The notes: generated by a model from the sequence alone, not told the origin. 64,000 nucleotides of DNA from Chondrus crispus (GCF_000350225.1 NW_005178541.1:113413-177412); one strand, 5' to 3'; positions 11,822 to 23,863 are shown, counted from the first letter of the stretch. Program-made: numbers and translations.

Positions 11822-13997
11822 TTCTTGACCTTCAGGTAACTCGTCGATTGTATCCCTAACCTCTCCATCGAAGACAACGCCTCATAATTCTCCAAAACTC
11901 GGTGCATTTCCCGGAGGGAAAGAATGCACGTTGGCGCGGCGTGCCCCTTTTCATAGCAATGACAGCACACCAGTCCGTGCGTCTTGACGGGATACTGCGT
12001 CCTAGGTCCACCACGGGCAGGCGCCTTCCTTGACGTTGCGGCCTTCCCATCCAGCCTGGTCTTCGAAACGTCGTACCCTTGTCTTCCATCGGAATGCGCG
12101 GCGCCGGCGCGTGGCCGCTCGCCCGAAACATCATCACGGGATCCGTGGGCTCTGAAAACGACTCCGTCGTGTATGCGGGTGTCGGTAAAGTTGACGACCC
12201 GCTGTCCCCGTAGTCCTCGTGTCCGTAGCCCTCCGATGGCTCAATGAACTCGCCTTCGGCTACTAACGCTCCTTCGTAGTGATTTTCGCTACTTCCATGC
12301 GCACCGCGCTCATCTGACGCGGACATGGACTCGGCTAAATAGACTGCGGCGTGACTTTTGCGACCGGGATAAGAAACCCTCGGCTTCTTACCCGCCCTAA
12401 TTGTCGACGGCGTCTGGATCGTGACCTTCTTGGTCTTCTTGTCCTTAGCGCGGCTCGCCGAGCCATGCGCCTTCGCGTAATTAACTAGTCTCAAAAACGA
12501 AACGTCCCGATTGTCTTGCCGGTATTGAGATACCATCGGCTTGATACTCGAATCGAGTCCTTCAATAAACATCGTCATTTGTTCTTCCATCGAATATACG
12601 TTTCCACATCGATTGCTTGCGTCCGTCAGACGGATATAAAATTTCATCTCGTCTTCAGACGGTCTTTGCTGAACTTCTCGCAATGCGCGCACGGCTTGAC
12701 GGATGGCGTCGTCGGTTGCGAAACTCCTCAACAACCACTGTACGGCCTCCGGCCAAACGGATACCTTTCCCTGATGGGCCCCGGTCGTCTGAGACACCGA
12801 AGTGTACTGTCTCAAGGCGATGCCGCTTAAAAATTCGGGCAACAAGCGGATCGCTTGCCCCTCGTTCATTTCTTGAGTATCAAACTCTTGAACTAATTTT
12901 GCCAAAAAATCCAACACAAGGACCCCGTCCTCACCTGTGAACGTGTTGTCCTTCTTCACCTTAGGCGGAATATCTCTCCTGATTTTTCGTACGGCGGTCC
13001 GCCGGGAACTTGACAAATATGTCTGCGGGTTCCGCAAGCGGTACGTTCGGTACGAAAGTAACTTCTTGAAGAGGTAGTTGGTCGGATTCAGCTCCTCCAA
13101 CTCCTCCCATCGCGGCCCACGCCGCGTTGCGACATCTTCGGGCTCCGCGTCCTTGTCTCTCCGCGAGGCGGACGAAGTGACTCCGCCTCGTCTGGAGGAA
13201 ATTTTCTTGCTTGACGAAATTCCGTTTCCTTCTTCTGAACGGCGTTCGGAATTGCCCGAATGGTTCGACGAACCGCCGTTACCATCTTCGGAGGGATCAA
13301 GCGACTCTGACTGTGAGTTGCGGTTCTCCGGATCGTCACTACAGTGACCCTTGCTTGTACGTCGATTGCCCTTCTTCGAGGGCTTCGACTTAGAACTCCG
13401 CTGCCGAGCGGGCTTGTCTTTCTACGACCGGCGGTCGCCCTCTCTATCCGAAGGGAGCGGCTCGTCGTCCGATCGTTGCGGAGCTTGATCTGCGGCCTGC
13501 TCGAGGTCCTTCAGACGTTGCGCGGCGCGATGGAATCGGTCATCGATGCTTGTTCTAAATTTTCCTAAGGACTCCAAGGCTTGATTCGCGTCGCGCCTCG
13601 CGTCCTTGACTGAAATTTTCAACGAGGCTAGGACCTCCGGCTCCAGACCGTCGGTCGCCTCACCTCGCTCCTTCTCGACGAGATCCACTCGAGCCGACAG
13701 CTCTCCCAAAACGGTGTGGAACTCGGATACTTCCAACTCCAGTTGCTTCCGGACGAGGGCTAATTCAGCCTCGAGATTTTTCGTCATCTCTTGGCGAATT
13801 TCCTCGCCCATCTTCTCGAACCTGTAGGAAAGGTTGTCCTTGTCGGCTTCAACCCCCGCCGGGGATTCTTGACCTTCGGGATCCGTGGCCGTATTGGCCT
13901 GGATTCGGGTGCGAGGACCTCGCGGGATCCTCGACGCCCTTGCCGATCCGCTCCTACTCGCCCCGGGACCAACGTCCCCGGGTGCGCTTGTCGACAT
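11692..13997 (-). pseudogene. Gag of element 1 (broken)
   Basis: The start at 13997 opens a 191-residue piece, basic at its N-terminus and then coiled-coil-like (heptads around residues 60-170). A second frame (13100-11856) carries the capsid-like retrotransposon Gag domain (F-L-A-K-L-V-Q-E-F-D, L-L-R-S-F, F-I-E-G-L). A further shift leads to a zinc knuckle, C-x2-C-x4-H-x4-C (C-C-H-C-Y-E-K-G-H-A-A-P-T-C), at 11970-11929. Gag packages element RNA into particles. At least two frameshifts make this copy non-functional. Confidence 0.8.
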
Positions 13998-14091
13998 GGT
14001 TCGTTTCCAAAAACGAACCTAACTTAACACAAAGAAAAAAATAGAAAAACGCCACCGCACCTGAATAAACTTACGTCGCAGATAAAACTCC

Positions 14092-15183
14092 TGTAGTCCG
14101 TTTCAGCTTACGCAGTTTCTAGGTCGGGTCTCCTGTACAGTAATTCTAGGTCTGGAGACCACATCTGTAGTGCAATGCGCCTGTCGGGCAGAGACCGCGG
14201 TCCGATGGTCCAGCAAAAACAACAACAGCAACAAAAAGAAGAACTGCCGATGGCACAGCGCTACGGAGTGTCCGACTCTCCCTTCTCCGTTTAAACGAGC
14301 TTGCGACTCGTAGTAGCTCAGATCCCTGATGGGGGGGGCACAGAGAAATAGCCCGGCCCGGGATCGGTGTGGTAGAGACTTGCGAAGAGAACTGCTCGAC
14401 GAGTGTGGGGTGGGGCGCGTACGTAGATACAGCGGTTCCACTGGGTTGTAAGGCCAATGCTCGTTGAGCTTCTTCGACACCTTGTAACGCGACAAGGCCT
14501 TCGACGGGGGCGTCGCAACGCAGCCCGACGGGATGAAATGAAAGTAGCAGCGCTACGTCAACCGTGCCGCCCGATGGCTCGAAACACCTACACCGGTTCG
14601 GTCGCAACCGAGGCCGATGGCACCAACACTGGCTCGTAACACGACGGAGCCCCTCGAGGGAGACGTCGTTGCAACGGTCTCCGTCGGAAAATGGGTCACA
14701 GTAGCAGCGCTACGTCAACTGTGTCGCCCGATGGCAAAGACACCTACACCGGTTCGGTCGCAACAGAGGCCGATGGCACCAACACAAGGTAAGGGGAAAA
14801 TAGGTAGAATTAGAGATAGAAAAGGATAGGGAAATAAAAGAAAGAGAAAAGGGAACCCCGAGCAATAGAGGATGCCTTAGGCTTTGGTAAAAGGGAGCGT
14901 CTTGGTAGAGACGGTCTTCGACCAAGGCGACATTCAACTCCAGCAACTCGGGTTGGTTTATTGACTTGTTCTGTCAAAGGGCTAAGTTATATAGAGCCCC
15001 GCCGGGGCGAGTACAGTAGCTCCTGGCTCTAGATTCTAGATCTAATTAGTAAATAAATTAAATAATTAAAATAATCGTGCGCTTCGTCGCACACGTGTGT
15101 CCCCAAACCCGGACTACAGTATCCAATTTTTTTTCCTTTTTCACTTCCTTTTTTCCCCTACCCGAGACGGGTATTGCACTACA
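14092..15183 (-). repeat. 5' LTR of element 1 (complete, 1092 bp)
   Basis: It starts TGTAGT at 14092, ends ACTACA at 15183, and matches 1-935. On the minus strand it lies upstream of gag. The sequence just inside it on the minus strand begins GGAGTTTTATCTGCG; this is where the primer-binding site should be, but I do not recognise the tRNA. Confidence 0.9.
14987..14993 (-). promoter_or_regulatory. TATA box of element 1 5' LTR
   Basis: The minus strand reads TATATAA inside the LTR, about 190 bp from its outer edge. That position would give a short U3 and a long (~0.9 kb) R/U5 leader. The same motif is in the other LTR near 735-742. Confidence 0.55.
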
Positions 15184-16642
15184 CAATGTGAGCATGTATA
15201 GGCACTTCTTAGTGAGGAGGTTGTCGATCCCGTCCTTGCACTGTGAAAAGTAGACAGACTTTTCTTTGTGACAGGCACTGCAAAAGTCATCGTCTCTCAT
15301 TTCAATGTCAGCGATATCTTTTCAAACCTAGCGTCCATACGCATTCTGTGAGGGGCGCAACCTTACTTTTTCGCAATCGTATTGATCCAAAACAAATCGA
15401 TAGCACCTCCTTTTGGTACGCAAACGTCACTTGGTCGGACGTTGCACGTTTTCAGATCTTGCAAGTCTCTGTAACGAGAGGAAAGCATGTCCTGTACGAG
15501 CGCTGCACTACACGTCATTGATACGGCGCAAATCATACAGATAAACAAATAACTATTAGTGTACCGTGCGAAATAGACTAACAAGTGGAAACCAGGAGTA
15601 GCAAAGACACTTACGTTAGCGCTGATTCGTATGCGAGAATCAAGAATAAGCTGCACAATGTAATCGTGATGTTCAACACCCATTGGCGGAAGCTGGCCTT
15701 CCCAGCGACGAGATCGGAGCTACCCTGATCGAAAATGCGACTCACTTCATATCCCAGTTGAAGAGCAACAAAAGGAAGGACGTGAGAGGAAGGGTGAGGG
15801 GGTTAGAACTCGAAACAGTATTGCTCAAAGAGAAATACCCCTAGTGAGAATATGTCTTCACAAGAAACGCACATGTACTCTGCCCTGCTTGTCGCATGCG
15901 ACGTAGCCGACGGCTCTTGAGGATGAAATGCTTAAAGCGGCGAATGCACGATTCAGAGTCCGGGAGCGGTCGGTACGAGTCGTCCGGGGGCGCGAAGCGG
16001 ACATCGAGCATCTTAAGCAATGCGAACACGACGACAAGTGCGAGGATCAGTCCCGAGACGGAAAGCGAAAAGACGGTGATGAAGAAGGCGCCCTTAGACA
16101 CTGACGAGGAGGTCTGGTCGATGCGGGTGATGACACTGATGCCGTCGAGAGCGAACGGCGGGAGAAAGTCGACTTTTCCGATGCGGTCGCGGTTGAGAAA
16201 CCAGCCGCCGACGCCCAGTGGCACTGGCAGTGTGGGTCGTCGCGGATGCCGCCGTCCTTCGTGGTGCAGCCGTCCATATCCGTGACGAAGTCGTTGAAGG
16301 TGCGCCGCGGGAACTCAGACAGGGATTTGCAGCGAAAGCCCAGGCTGTCCTGCAGGTGTCGGAGATACTCTACGGGCAGACCGTCGTAGCCGAAGGGCTG
16401 CTAGAGGTGGTAGTTTGGTGTGTGTGGGGGGGAGGGGGGAGGAGCTGGGGAAGGCGGCGTACCGGCACGCTGGGGTCGCTGAACAGGATGGGGCTCTCCA
16501 GCGCAGTGCAGCAGCGCAGCTGGTGGCCCGCGAGCGGGCGCGGTGCGGCGTGCGGTGGGGCGAGCATGAGGGCGAGGAGGACTGCGAGTGGGAGATGGTG
16601 CACACGAGCAGCATGGTGGAGCGATTGGGGCTGGGCAGGCAT
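15184..16642 (-). CDS. Glutamate-receptor-like membrane protein, 5 exons, interrupted by element 1
   Basis: Exons (minus): 16642-16463, 16397-15862, 15724-15615, 15468-15367, 15277-15184. The introns (65, 137, 146, 89 bp) are all GT..AG with compatible phases, for example GTAAGT at 15614 and CAG at 15469. Exon 1 has a hydrophobic signal-like stretch (L-P-L-A-V-L-L-A-L-M-L-A). Exon 2 gives G-Y-D-G-L-P-V-E-Y-L then G-V-G-G-W-F-L-N-R-D-R-I-G-K-V-D-F, like the S1 lobe of ionotropic glutamate receptors, followed by a transmembrane segment. Exon 3 gives a second hydrophobic helix ending A-Y-E-S-A-L-T. Exon 5 gives C-K-D-G-I-D-N-L-L, S2-like. One single-base frameshift lies near 16225. I see no clear pore loop between the helices, so channel function is uncertain. 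The gene stops abruptly at the LTR of element 1; the rest should lie left of the window. Confidence 0.5.
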
Positions 16643-17371
16643 GTGGGGCGGGGAAGTGCACGCCCGTCGGTGGTGGGCAGAGGAAGGGGCAATGTGCGGA
16701 AAGCCAACGAACTATGCTGGTGAGGCTGTTGGTGGTAGCAATGCAATTCGAGATAGAGATTAGATCGCCGGGAATGTTTGTTGGATATCACTACTACATA
16801 CAGTATACTGTTGACATCCCTCTCCACAGTCTCCCGGCCGGGGGGCACCCCCCTCTTATCACAAGGTTGCAGAGTGGGCGATGGGGGGGCATGGGTGGTG
16901 CCGGCGTGAGGTGGAGGAATATAGTGACGTGGATTTTGGGATTTGAGCAGGTAGCATCCCGGCTCCCGTAAGAGATCTAGCGGTGGTAGACAGATGTGCC
17001 TCTCATACATGCTCTACGGCGTATTAGTGGACGGCTTTCGCACTTAGCTACTTTGCTCTGATGCTTTATGCATAGAAAGCTATGCATCCTGAAGCACGCA
17101 CGCAGTGCATTCAAAGCAGACACACCTTTCCACGCCAGCACTCCGAAGGCATATACGGAGAAAGTCCAGTTGCTGCCCCTTGACGAGTCTGTGCGAAGGG
17201 ATTCAATACGGGAGTGAGTATTTAGTTGGGGGGGCAGGCTGAGGTCAGTATGCAGGCTGGGACTTGAGGGTTATGGCAAGTAGGCAAAGTGCCCTTGGTT
17301 TTGCTTTTATCTGATGCTGAGATAGTGCTGTGCTTAGGCGCTGGCCTCAATAAAGCGAAGCGAGGGAGTTG
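16643..17371. other. Intergenic / 5' flank of the receptor-like gene
   Basis: I see no supported gene. Minus-strand ORFs here are proline/serine-rich and overlap exon 1 in other frames. This likely contains the promoter and 5' UTR of the receptor-like gene and unrelated flank up to element 3. Confidence 0.45.
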
Positions 17372-17610
17372 TGTAACGGTTGAAGAACAAGCACAGTATG
17401 TATGTCTTTGTAGTTTTACTTTGTATAAACATACTGCACGTGTCCTTCCCGAATGGACTGGCTCCTCCATTCTTTAAAAGGATTGCATAGAACTACAACA
17501 TAATTTCTATGCCATACCTAAAAGAATTGTCAAAGGAGGAGTACAGTATCCACTCGTACTAAAGAGGATGGTCGGGGAGATTGAAAGCAAGGACATAAGC
17601 GATTGTATGG
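17372..17610 (+). repeat. Left 239-bp repeat (LTR, probably truncated) of element 3
   Basis: It matches 21764-22002 with a few substitutions. After the shared ...GATTGTATGG the left copy runs straight into the gag start, whereas the right copy continues into a TATAAAAG-containing stretch. I infer that part of the left LTR and the leader were deleted, possibly through the ATGG shared with the gag start. Confidence 0.75.
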
Positions 17611-17611
17611 C

Positions 17612-18507
17612 ATGGAGCCAGATTCAATAATCCAAATGCAAAATGAGATCGGCTCTCTCCGCCAGCAAGTAGCTCAAGCTAATCAGTCATTACAGGAGCA
17701 AATAGCTCAGACAAATCAAGCTGTTGCTATCGCCACCCAATCTATTTCTAACGTAAATACCACGAATAGCAATAGCAATAGCCTTTTGTTAAAAACTGGC
17801 AAACCTGAAAAGTTCAACGGTGAAAATGCCCGAAGCTGGTTGAAAGTATAGCAAATATTTTTGCAGCGCACAGCAATACAATCGATGACAATACAAAAAT
17901 CAACTATGCCGTAAGCTATATGACGGGTGCGGGACTACAATGGTGGGAGTTAGCAAACCTAAATGACAATGCTCTAACATCATATGATGAGTTTCAAAAA
18001 GAACTATTAAACTATTTTGAACCTGTGAACAGAGAGTTGACCGCAAGAAAAATGTTGAGTGATCTAAAACAAATGGACAAGTTAACCTTAGTCCAGGAAT
18101 ATAATAGAGAGTTCTCAAGATGGCTCTTGCAGATCCCAAGTATGACATCTGCGGAACAGATATTCCACTACAGCCAGGGACTTAAGACCCGCACAAGAAT
18201 CGAGGTCGAGCGGGCGGAACCACAATCATTACAAGACGCTATGAAAATTGCGGACAGACTTGATAGTCTCTTCAATAGTGGTCAAAACTTCTTTGGATTC
18301 GCAAGATCAACGCCTAATTTCTCCTCTGCGCCTACACCAATGCAAATTGGGAACCTGCAACCGCGCAGAAGTACGAAACTGTCCCCAGCAGAAAAATCGC
18401 GAAGAATTGAGCATAGGATGTGCTTCGTCTGGGGTAAACAAAACTGCATAGCCAGAAACCACTACAACAATCAGAGGCCTAGACCTAACGCGTCCACCCA
18501 AAAGTAA
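17612..18507 (+). pseudogene. Gag of element 3 (frameshifted)
   Basis: The ATG at 17612 opens a polar, glutamine-rich coiled coil. A one-base shift near 17848 breaks the frame, which resumes with H-S-N-T-I-D-D-N-T and the Gag motif M-T-G-A-G-L-Q-W-W-E, then Y-F-E-P-V-N and the capsid C-terminal half. The cysteine-bearing C-terminus (C-F-V-W-G-K-Q-N-C) is a degenerate remnant of the C-x2-C-x3-G-x-x zinc knuckle. Confidence 0.75.
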
Positions 18508-18730
18508 AACTAGCTGTTCCGTTAAATGAAGTCGGCACATTGGCGGATAAATGTACTATAGCTGAAGACAAAACTACAAAAACACAAAAAATGATAAAAA
18601 ACAAAAACACAAAAAGAAGCAGTATTCAAGAGAGAACAACGGTAAAGAGTCCGTCAAAGTATGTACATTCTCACCATACAAGAAGAGAAGAAACACAAAG
18701 AGGCAAGCTCTACTAGTATTCAACGGGGAG

Positions 18731-21700
18731 GTGCAAGATGCAACCGACAATTCCCGTTGCACTATTCTGGTAGACAGTGGGTGCGAAGAAATAGTAATAT
18801 CAAAGGCATATGCAGAGAAATTGAAGTTGAGAAAGGAGAATACTAACCTGAGTTCAGAACTATGGGACCGATCACTTGTTCCTATGGAACGGTGTTGCGA
18901 GAACCTTACCATACGGATTGGGGAAGCTACCATTACCGTACGGCCATACGTGGTGGACTGGATTGCTTACGACTTAATCCTAGGCAAAGCGTGGTTATCC
19001 GAAGCCAACCCTTTAATCGATTGGAAAATGAACCGTATGCTCCTTAAACAGGAAGAAAGGTTAATAAATCTGGACGCAGAGGCTCATAAGCATGGGGAAG
19101 CCCGCCTGACATACATGCTTACGAGTAAACAGTTCTTGAGGTTAGCGAAAAAGCAGAAAAGCACTATATATCATGTCGTATTGAAACCTTCTCAAGAGGA
19201 AGGAGAAAATACTATAGAGACTAGTGAAAAGGACGATTACATGAAACAGTTAGACAGACTCCTGGGAGAATACAGATGCGTATTCCCGCAGGATCTGCCT
19301 AAAGGATTGCCTCCGAAAAGATCCGTTGAAATGAGAATAGACTTAGAAATGGATGCAAGACCCAAAACGGGTCACATCTCTAACCTTTCAAGAAAAAAGC
19401 TGGAAGAAATGAAGAACCAGCTAGAAGAAGCCCTTGAAAATGGATTCATACGCCCAATTATAAGTCCTGGGGGTAGCCCTGTCTTGTTCACTCCAAAGAA
19501 AGACGGTGGCCTAAGAATGTGCATCGATTATCGAGCACTCAACAAACAGACTATTAAGAGCCAAGTACCCTTACCGAGAATCGATGAAGTATGAGATCAA
19601 GTAGGAGGATCGAAATACTTCTCCACCATTGATCTAAGATCGGGGTATCATCAAATAAGGTTGAGGGATGCTGATATTCAAAAGACAGCATTCCGGACTA
19701 GATATGGTCAATACGAATACGTAGTAACGCCCTTTGGATTAACAGGGGCTCCAGGATGCTCCAGACACTCATGAACAATGTCTTCAGACCACACTTAGAT
19801 AAGTTTGTCCTTGTCTGCTTAGACGACATCCTTATCTACAGTAAAACGAAAGAGGATCATCTGAACCATCTTAGGACAATACTGCAAATATTGAAGGAGC
19901 ACCAACTATACGGAAAGCTTTCAAAGTGTAAATTCCTTTGTCATAATCTTGAGTACCTTTGCCACATAATAAGTGAGAATGGTATTCAAGTGAACCAAAG
20001 GAAGATTGAAGCTGTTCAAAAATGGGAAGCTCCTCGTAATGTAAAGCAAATTCAAAGCTTTCTAGGTCTTTGTAACTACTACCGGAGATTTGTAAAGGAC
20101 TTTGCGACGATAGCAACTCCTTTATCTAATCTAACAAGAAAAGGTACACCTTTTCAGTGGGGGCCATCACAAAAAGAAGCATTTGAAGAACTGAAGAGCA
20201 AACTAACAGAGGTTCCCGTACTTCGATACGCAGATCCCAGTTTACCGTATGAAGTAACTTCTGACGCATCTCAAACAGGTGATGGTGCTGTCTTGACGCA
20301 AACTGACGAAACCGGATGCCGCCCAGTAGCATACGCTTCACGGAAACTGAATAAAGCAGAACAAGGATACAGTACACATGAAAGGGAACTTCCTGCTATT
20401 GTGTACTCTTTACAAACTTGGAGACCATACCTACACGGCTCAAAGTCTAAGATACTGACTGACCATCACCCATTGAAATACTTGGATTCACAACGAACCT
20501 TATCCCGAAAACAAGCCAGATGGGTTGAATTCATGCAAGAGTTCGACTACCACATTGATTACATCAAGGGAAAGCAGAATACAGTAGCTGATGCATTATG
20601 GAGACAGTACCAGGAAGTGCACCAGACATCAGCCAGTGTTGTGAAACAGTTGATGGCATTTACACTGGTAAAGGTGGATGAAAATATTCTCAAAAGCCTT
20701 GAACGAGAGTACAGAAAGGACCCCGATTTCCAGAATGCGTTTGAAACCCCAACTGCTCCGTTTAGTAAGAACAAAAACCGCCTTTACTTTGAGAATAGGC
20801 TCTGTATTCCGAAAGGAAAGATCAGAGAAATCGTGTTGCACGACAATCACGAATCTCTCTTTGGTGCACATCGAGGATTCAAAAAGACCTTACAATATGT
20901 CAGGAGACATTGTTATTGGCCTAGCATGAACAAAGAACTACACGAATACATCAAGACATGCCCAAAGTGTCAAGAAGCCAAAAGCCTAACCCAAAACAAA
21001 CTGGGAAAATTCAGACCATTTCCGCCACCACTAAATAAATGGGAACAGATATCTATGGACTTCATATTCGATCTCCCGAGGACGAATACGAACAAAACTG
21101 CTATACTTGTGGTTGTGGACAAACTCTCGAAACACACGCATTTTATTCCAATTGAATCAAACCATACTGCCAAAGATACAGCAGAGCTGTTCTACAACGA
21201 GATATACAAACATCACGGTCTTCCAAGAAAGATAATATCAGACCGTGACACAAGGCTCACAAGTACTTTATGGAAGGAAATCATGAAGCTACTACGAGTC
21301 AAGTTAAACTTATCAACCGCCTTCCATCCTCAAACTGATGGACAATCAGAAAGGGCATTCAGAACATTGCAAGAAATGCTACGTTGCTTTGTTAGCTATA
21401 CGTAAAGAGACTGGAGTAAACACCTACCAGGACTCGAGTTTGCGTACAACAATCACATAAGTGACACAACTAAACAAACTCCTTTTTTCCTAGAGTATGG
21501 TCAGCACCCACTCTCTGTTTCTGACGTCCTCCACTCTGATGGATCAGAAACACCTACTGTGACCACACAGAGGTTTTTAGAGAACATAAGAAGAGCTAAT
21601 GAAATGGCAAAGCTGTCCATCACAGCTTCGAACGAACGAAACGCCGAACAAGTCAACAAACACCGAAGAGATCATTCATTTCACCTAGGAGACCAAGTAA

Positions 21701-21768
21701 TGCTCTCGACGAAGAACTTACCACTCAAGACAGGAAGAAACAAAAAGTTATCACCGAAGGAGTTGTAA
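18731..21768 (+). pseudogene. Pol of element 3 (protease-RT-RNase H-integrase, broken)
   Basis: Protease has V-D-S-G near 18772. RT runs from [12 protein letters not shown] through a TGA at 19592-19594 and a frameshift near 19753. Its catalytic motif is C-L-D-D (near 19816) instead of Y-L-D-D. RNase H shows T-S-D-A-S, H-E-R-E and T-D-H-H. Integrase has an HHCC domain (H-x6-H, C-P-K-C) and D, D, E in S-M-D-F-I-F, I-S-D-R-D and D-G-Q-S-E-R. A TAA at 21403-21405 replaces a sense codon. The end is cut by the right repeat after K-L-S-P-K. Non-functional. Confidence 0.87.
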
Positions 21769-22002
21769 CGGTTGAAGGACAAGCACAGTATGTATGTCTT
21801 TGTAATTTTACTTTGTATAAACATACTGCGCGTGTCCTTCCCGAATGGACTGGCTCCTCCATTCTTTAAAAGGATTGCATAGAACTACAACATAATTTCT
21901 ATGCCATACCTAAAAGAATTGTCAAAGGAGGAGTACAGTATCCACTAGTACTAAAGAGGATGGTCGGGAAGATTGAAAGCAAGGACATAAGCGATTGTAT
22001 GG
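21764..22002 (+). repeat. Right 239-bp repeat of element 3
   Basis: Direct copy of 17372-17610. The LTR probably extends further right (to roughly 22.2 kb), because a TATA box follows. Confidence 0.75.
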
Positions 22003-22080
22003 AGATTAGTTGTAGAGTGAAAGGATAGTTTATTGTAGTCTAGCAAGTACTGTATTGTTCTAAGTTTCAGCTACGATTTC

Positions 22081-22088
22081 TATAAAAG
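22081..22088 (+). promoter_or_regulatory. TATA box, likely of the element 3 LTR
   Basis: TATAAAAG is followed by a GC-rich stretch, about 80 bp beyond the shared repeat. If the full LTR extends here, this is its core promoter. Confidence 0.45.
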
Positions 22089-23149
22089 GCGCGGCGTTCG
22101 GACGGGGAAAGCAAAAGGGGCCAGGCACAACCACTCACTAACCGTGAGAGCCACCCAACCTGCAACCCCAAGTATGTCCAACTTAAGAACCGCTTTGCAA
22201 AACCATTCAACACAAGTAAGTCACTTTGTTCATTTTAATAACCCTGCGCACCGCTAAAAGTTGAGCTTAAGTACACTGGTAAAGGTTCATGCAAGAACAA
22301 AGTGCAAAGGACAGAGGATGTGTAACTATGCTACAAAGCACGACAAGATTTTGAAGGAGAGTGCGTACGACTTCTCCATCTGACGTGCAAGTGCAAGTCT
22401 GAAACTAATCCGCTGTTTAGAACGTCCCTCGAATGCTTCTGCCATGCAATTACAGTGGAGTGGTGCACCCTCCTCTACTGTAAGAGGGCCGGTCATGAGA
22501 ATAAGAGTTGGAGGTGAATTTTTCGTCCGTGCCTGCTGTCGCTTTCACCGTGATTTCTGTCACGGTGGCTAGGTCATGCTTGTGAAGAAACCACGGTCAG
22601 CTATTTAAATTTAAGACATTCTATGGGAACACATGAGATTGGAGGACTGAGTAGAAACGGTGGAAGCGAGCAGAGCCAGACAATTGTACGGCATTGATAG
22701 GTTCAGTATATTGGCTCAGGTATGTCTTCTGTAATGCGGCAGTGAACCTTTGTGAAAAACTACACTTTCCAATGTCGATCTCCGAAAAGTTTAAACATTG
22801 CATGACAAAACCTCGTCCACGCTTTTCGTAAATATTTAGTCGAAATCTCGCGCCTTCTCGAAAGCTCGAAACTTCCGGAATAAGAGTTGTGCTTCTATTT
22901 CTATTTAACTCAAGCTCCAGGTTGGTTTGCCGCAACCCTGAATCTGGGCAGCTCACTCATATAACGATATCCTGGTTTTCTACAAAGAAAGCGCCGCGTA
23001 CCCCCTCTCAAAGGAACGCTGGCTCCAGCAGTACTACATTACTTCTGCAACTGTCGTTTTTTTCATGGAGCTTCCCTTGCCACTTCATCGGCTTGTCTGA
23101 GAGCATAATTCCTGCACCCGCGCTTTTCTTTCACGCAAAAATCTTCTGA

Positions 23150-23800
23150 ACCCGTGCCTTCCTGCCACCCTCGTCGCCCCTTTTCACCCTTCCAGACCAT
23201 CTCCACTCTCCTGCCATCCTGGCCCCTCCGTCTTGCTATCCGCCCCCCTCTATCTTGCCATCGGGCCGATCTCTTTCCTGCTATCCGGCCCCCTGCTGGT
23301 CTCCAGCTCCTCTTTTTCCGATAATCTGACCCTCTCTCTCCTATTTTCTTAACTCTTGCCACTAACCCTCCTAACTCCTTCAATTCTTGCAATCTTACTC
23401 TTTCCCATCCTGTCACCTCACCCCCTCCATCCTTCTGCCCACCATTTCCGATCTTTCTATCTCGCACCCTCTCCTCTGCCATTCTCCTCTCACCCTCTGG
23501 CTACACTACCCCTCCCTCCCGCTATCCCGCCCTCTCCTGCTATCCCGACCAATCTCTCTTGCCATACGACTCTCCCCCCTTCCGCCATCCGTCCAGTCCC
23601 TCGTGTGCCATACTTCCAGTCCTTTGTGTGCCATCCAGCCCCCGCCTGGTCATCTATCCCTTCTCATTCCTCTCACCACGTCCCATTTTTTCCATTCTGC
23701 CATCTTCTCACTTTCAAAATCCCATCCCATCCCATTTCTTTCTTATCTCGTTTCCGTTCGGGAATTCTAAATCCCATCACCTTGCCATTGCGTTCTGTGA
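23150..23800. repeat. 650-bp polypyrimidine/polypurine tract
   Basis: The plus strand is dominated by C and T runs (TCCCATCC-, CTCTCCTG-like units) with very few G, just upstream of the transposase-like pseudogene. Low-complexity strand-asymmetric DNA. Confidence 0.7.
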
Positions 23801-23863
23801 CGTCTCTGGAGGGCTGACTATCAAGCAAATATTACTCTCACGAATTCCTTCAATTAATTTTCA

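Larger units (their letters stand above)
1..15183 (-). mobile_element. Element 1: large degenerate Ty3/gypsy LTR retrotransposon, left end outside window
   Basis: Two long direct repeats (1-935 and 14092-15183) flank a minus-strand gag, protease, RT, RNase H and integrase. The complete LTR begins TGTAGT and ends ACTACA, a perfect 6-bp terminal inversion. The internal part is about 13.2 kb, unusually long because 5.7 kb separates the end of pol (6671) from the 3' LTR (935). That stretch holds an ORF on the opposite strand (1259-2646). Every coding part has frameshifts or stops, and a 704-bp insertion lies in RT, so the copy is dead. The right flank is CAATG; the matching duplication would lie left of the window. 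The insertion point is inside a host exon. Order PR-RT-RH-INT defines Ty3/gypsy. Confidence 0.9.
17372..22002 (+). mobile_element. Element 3: AT-richer degenerate Ty3/gypsy element
   Basis: A 239-bp direct repeat (17372-17610 and 21764-22002; TGTAACGG start, more than 95% identical by eye) flanks plus-strand gag, protease, RT, RNase H and integrase. Base composition is clearly more AT-rich than in elements 1 and 2. Gag begins two bases after the left repeat, and integrase ends directly at the right repeat, so the leader and the 3' end of pol are missing. At least two frameshifts and two stops are present. It is a different lineage from elements 1 and 2 by sequence. Confidence 0.85.
22003..23863. 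other. Gene-free stretch with a polypyrimidine tract
   Basis: No supported gene. An 8-bp hairpin (CACCGTGA / TCACGGTG) lies at 22546-22567. From about 23150 to 23800 the plus strand is almost entirely C and T; ORFs read there are low complexity and not credible. Confidence 0.6.

Noticed and set aside
16218-16763. 181-codon plus-strand ORF
   Set aside because: It lies antisense to the spliced receptor-like gene in GC-rich DNA and has no domain.
17372-17610. Possible perfect TG...CA LTR for element 3
   Set aside because: The shared repeat ends ...GTATGG rather than CA, and no matching 5-bp duplication was found, so true LTR borders remain undefined.
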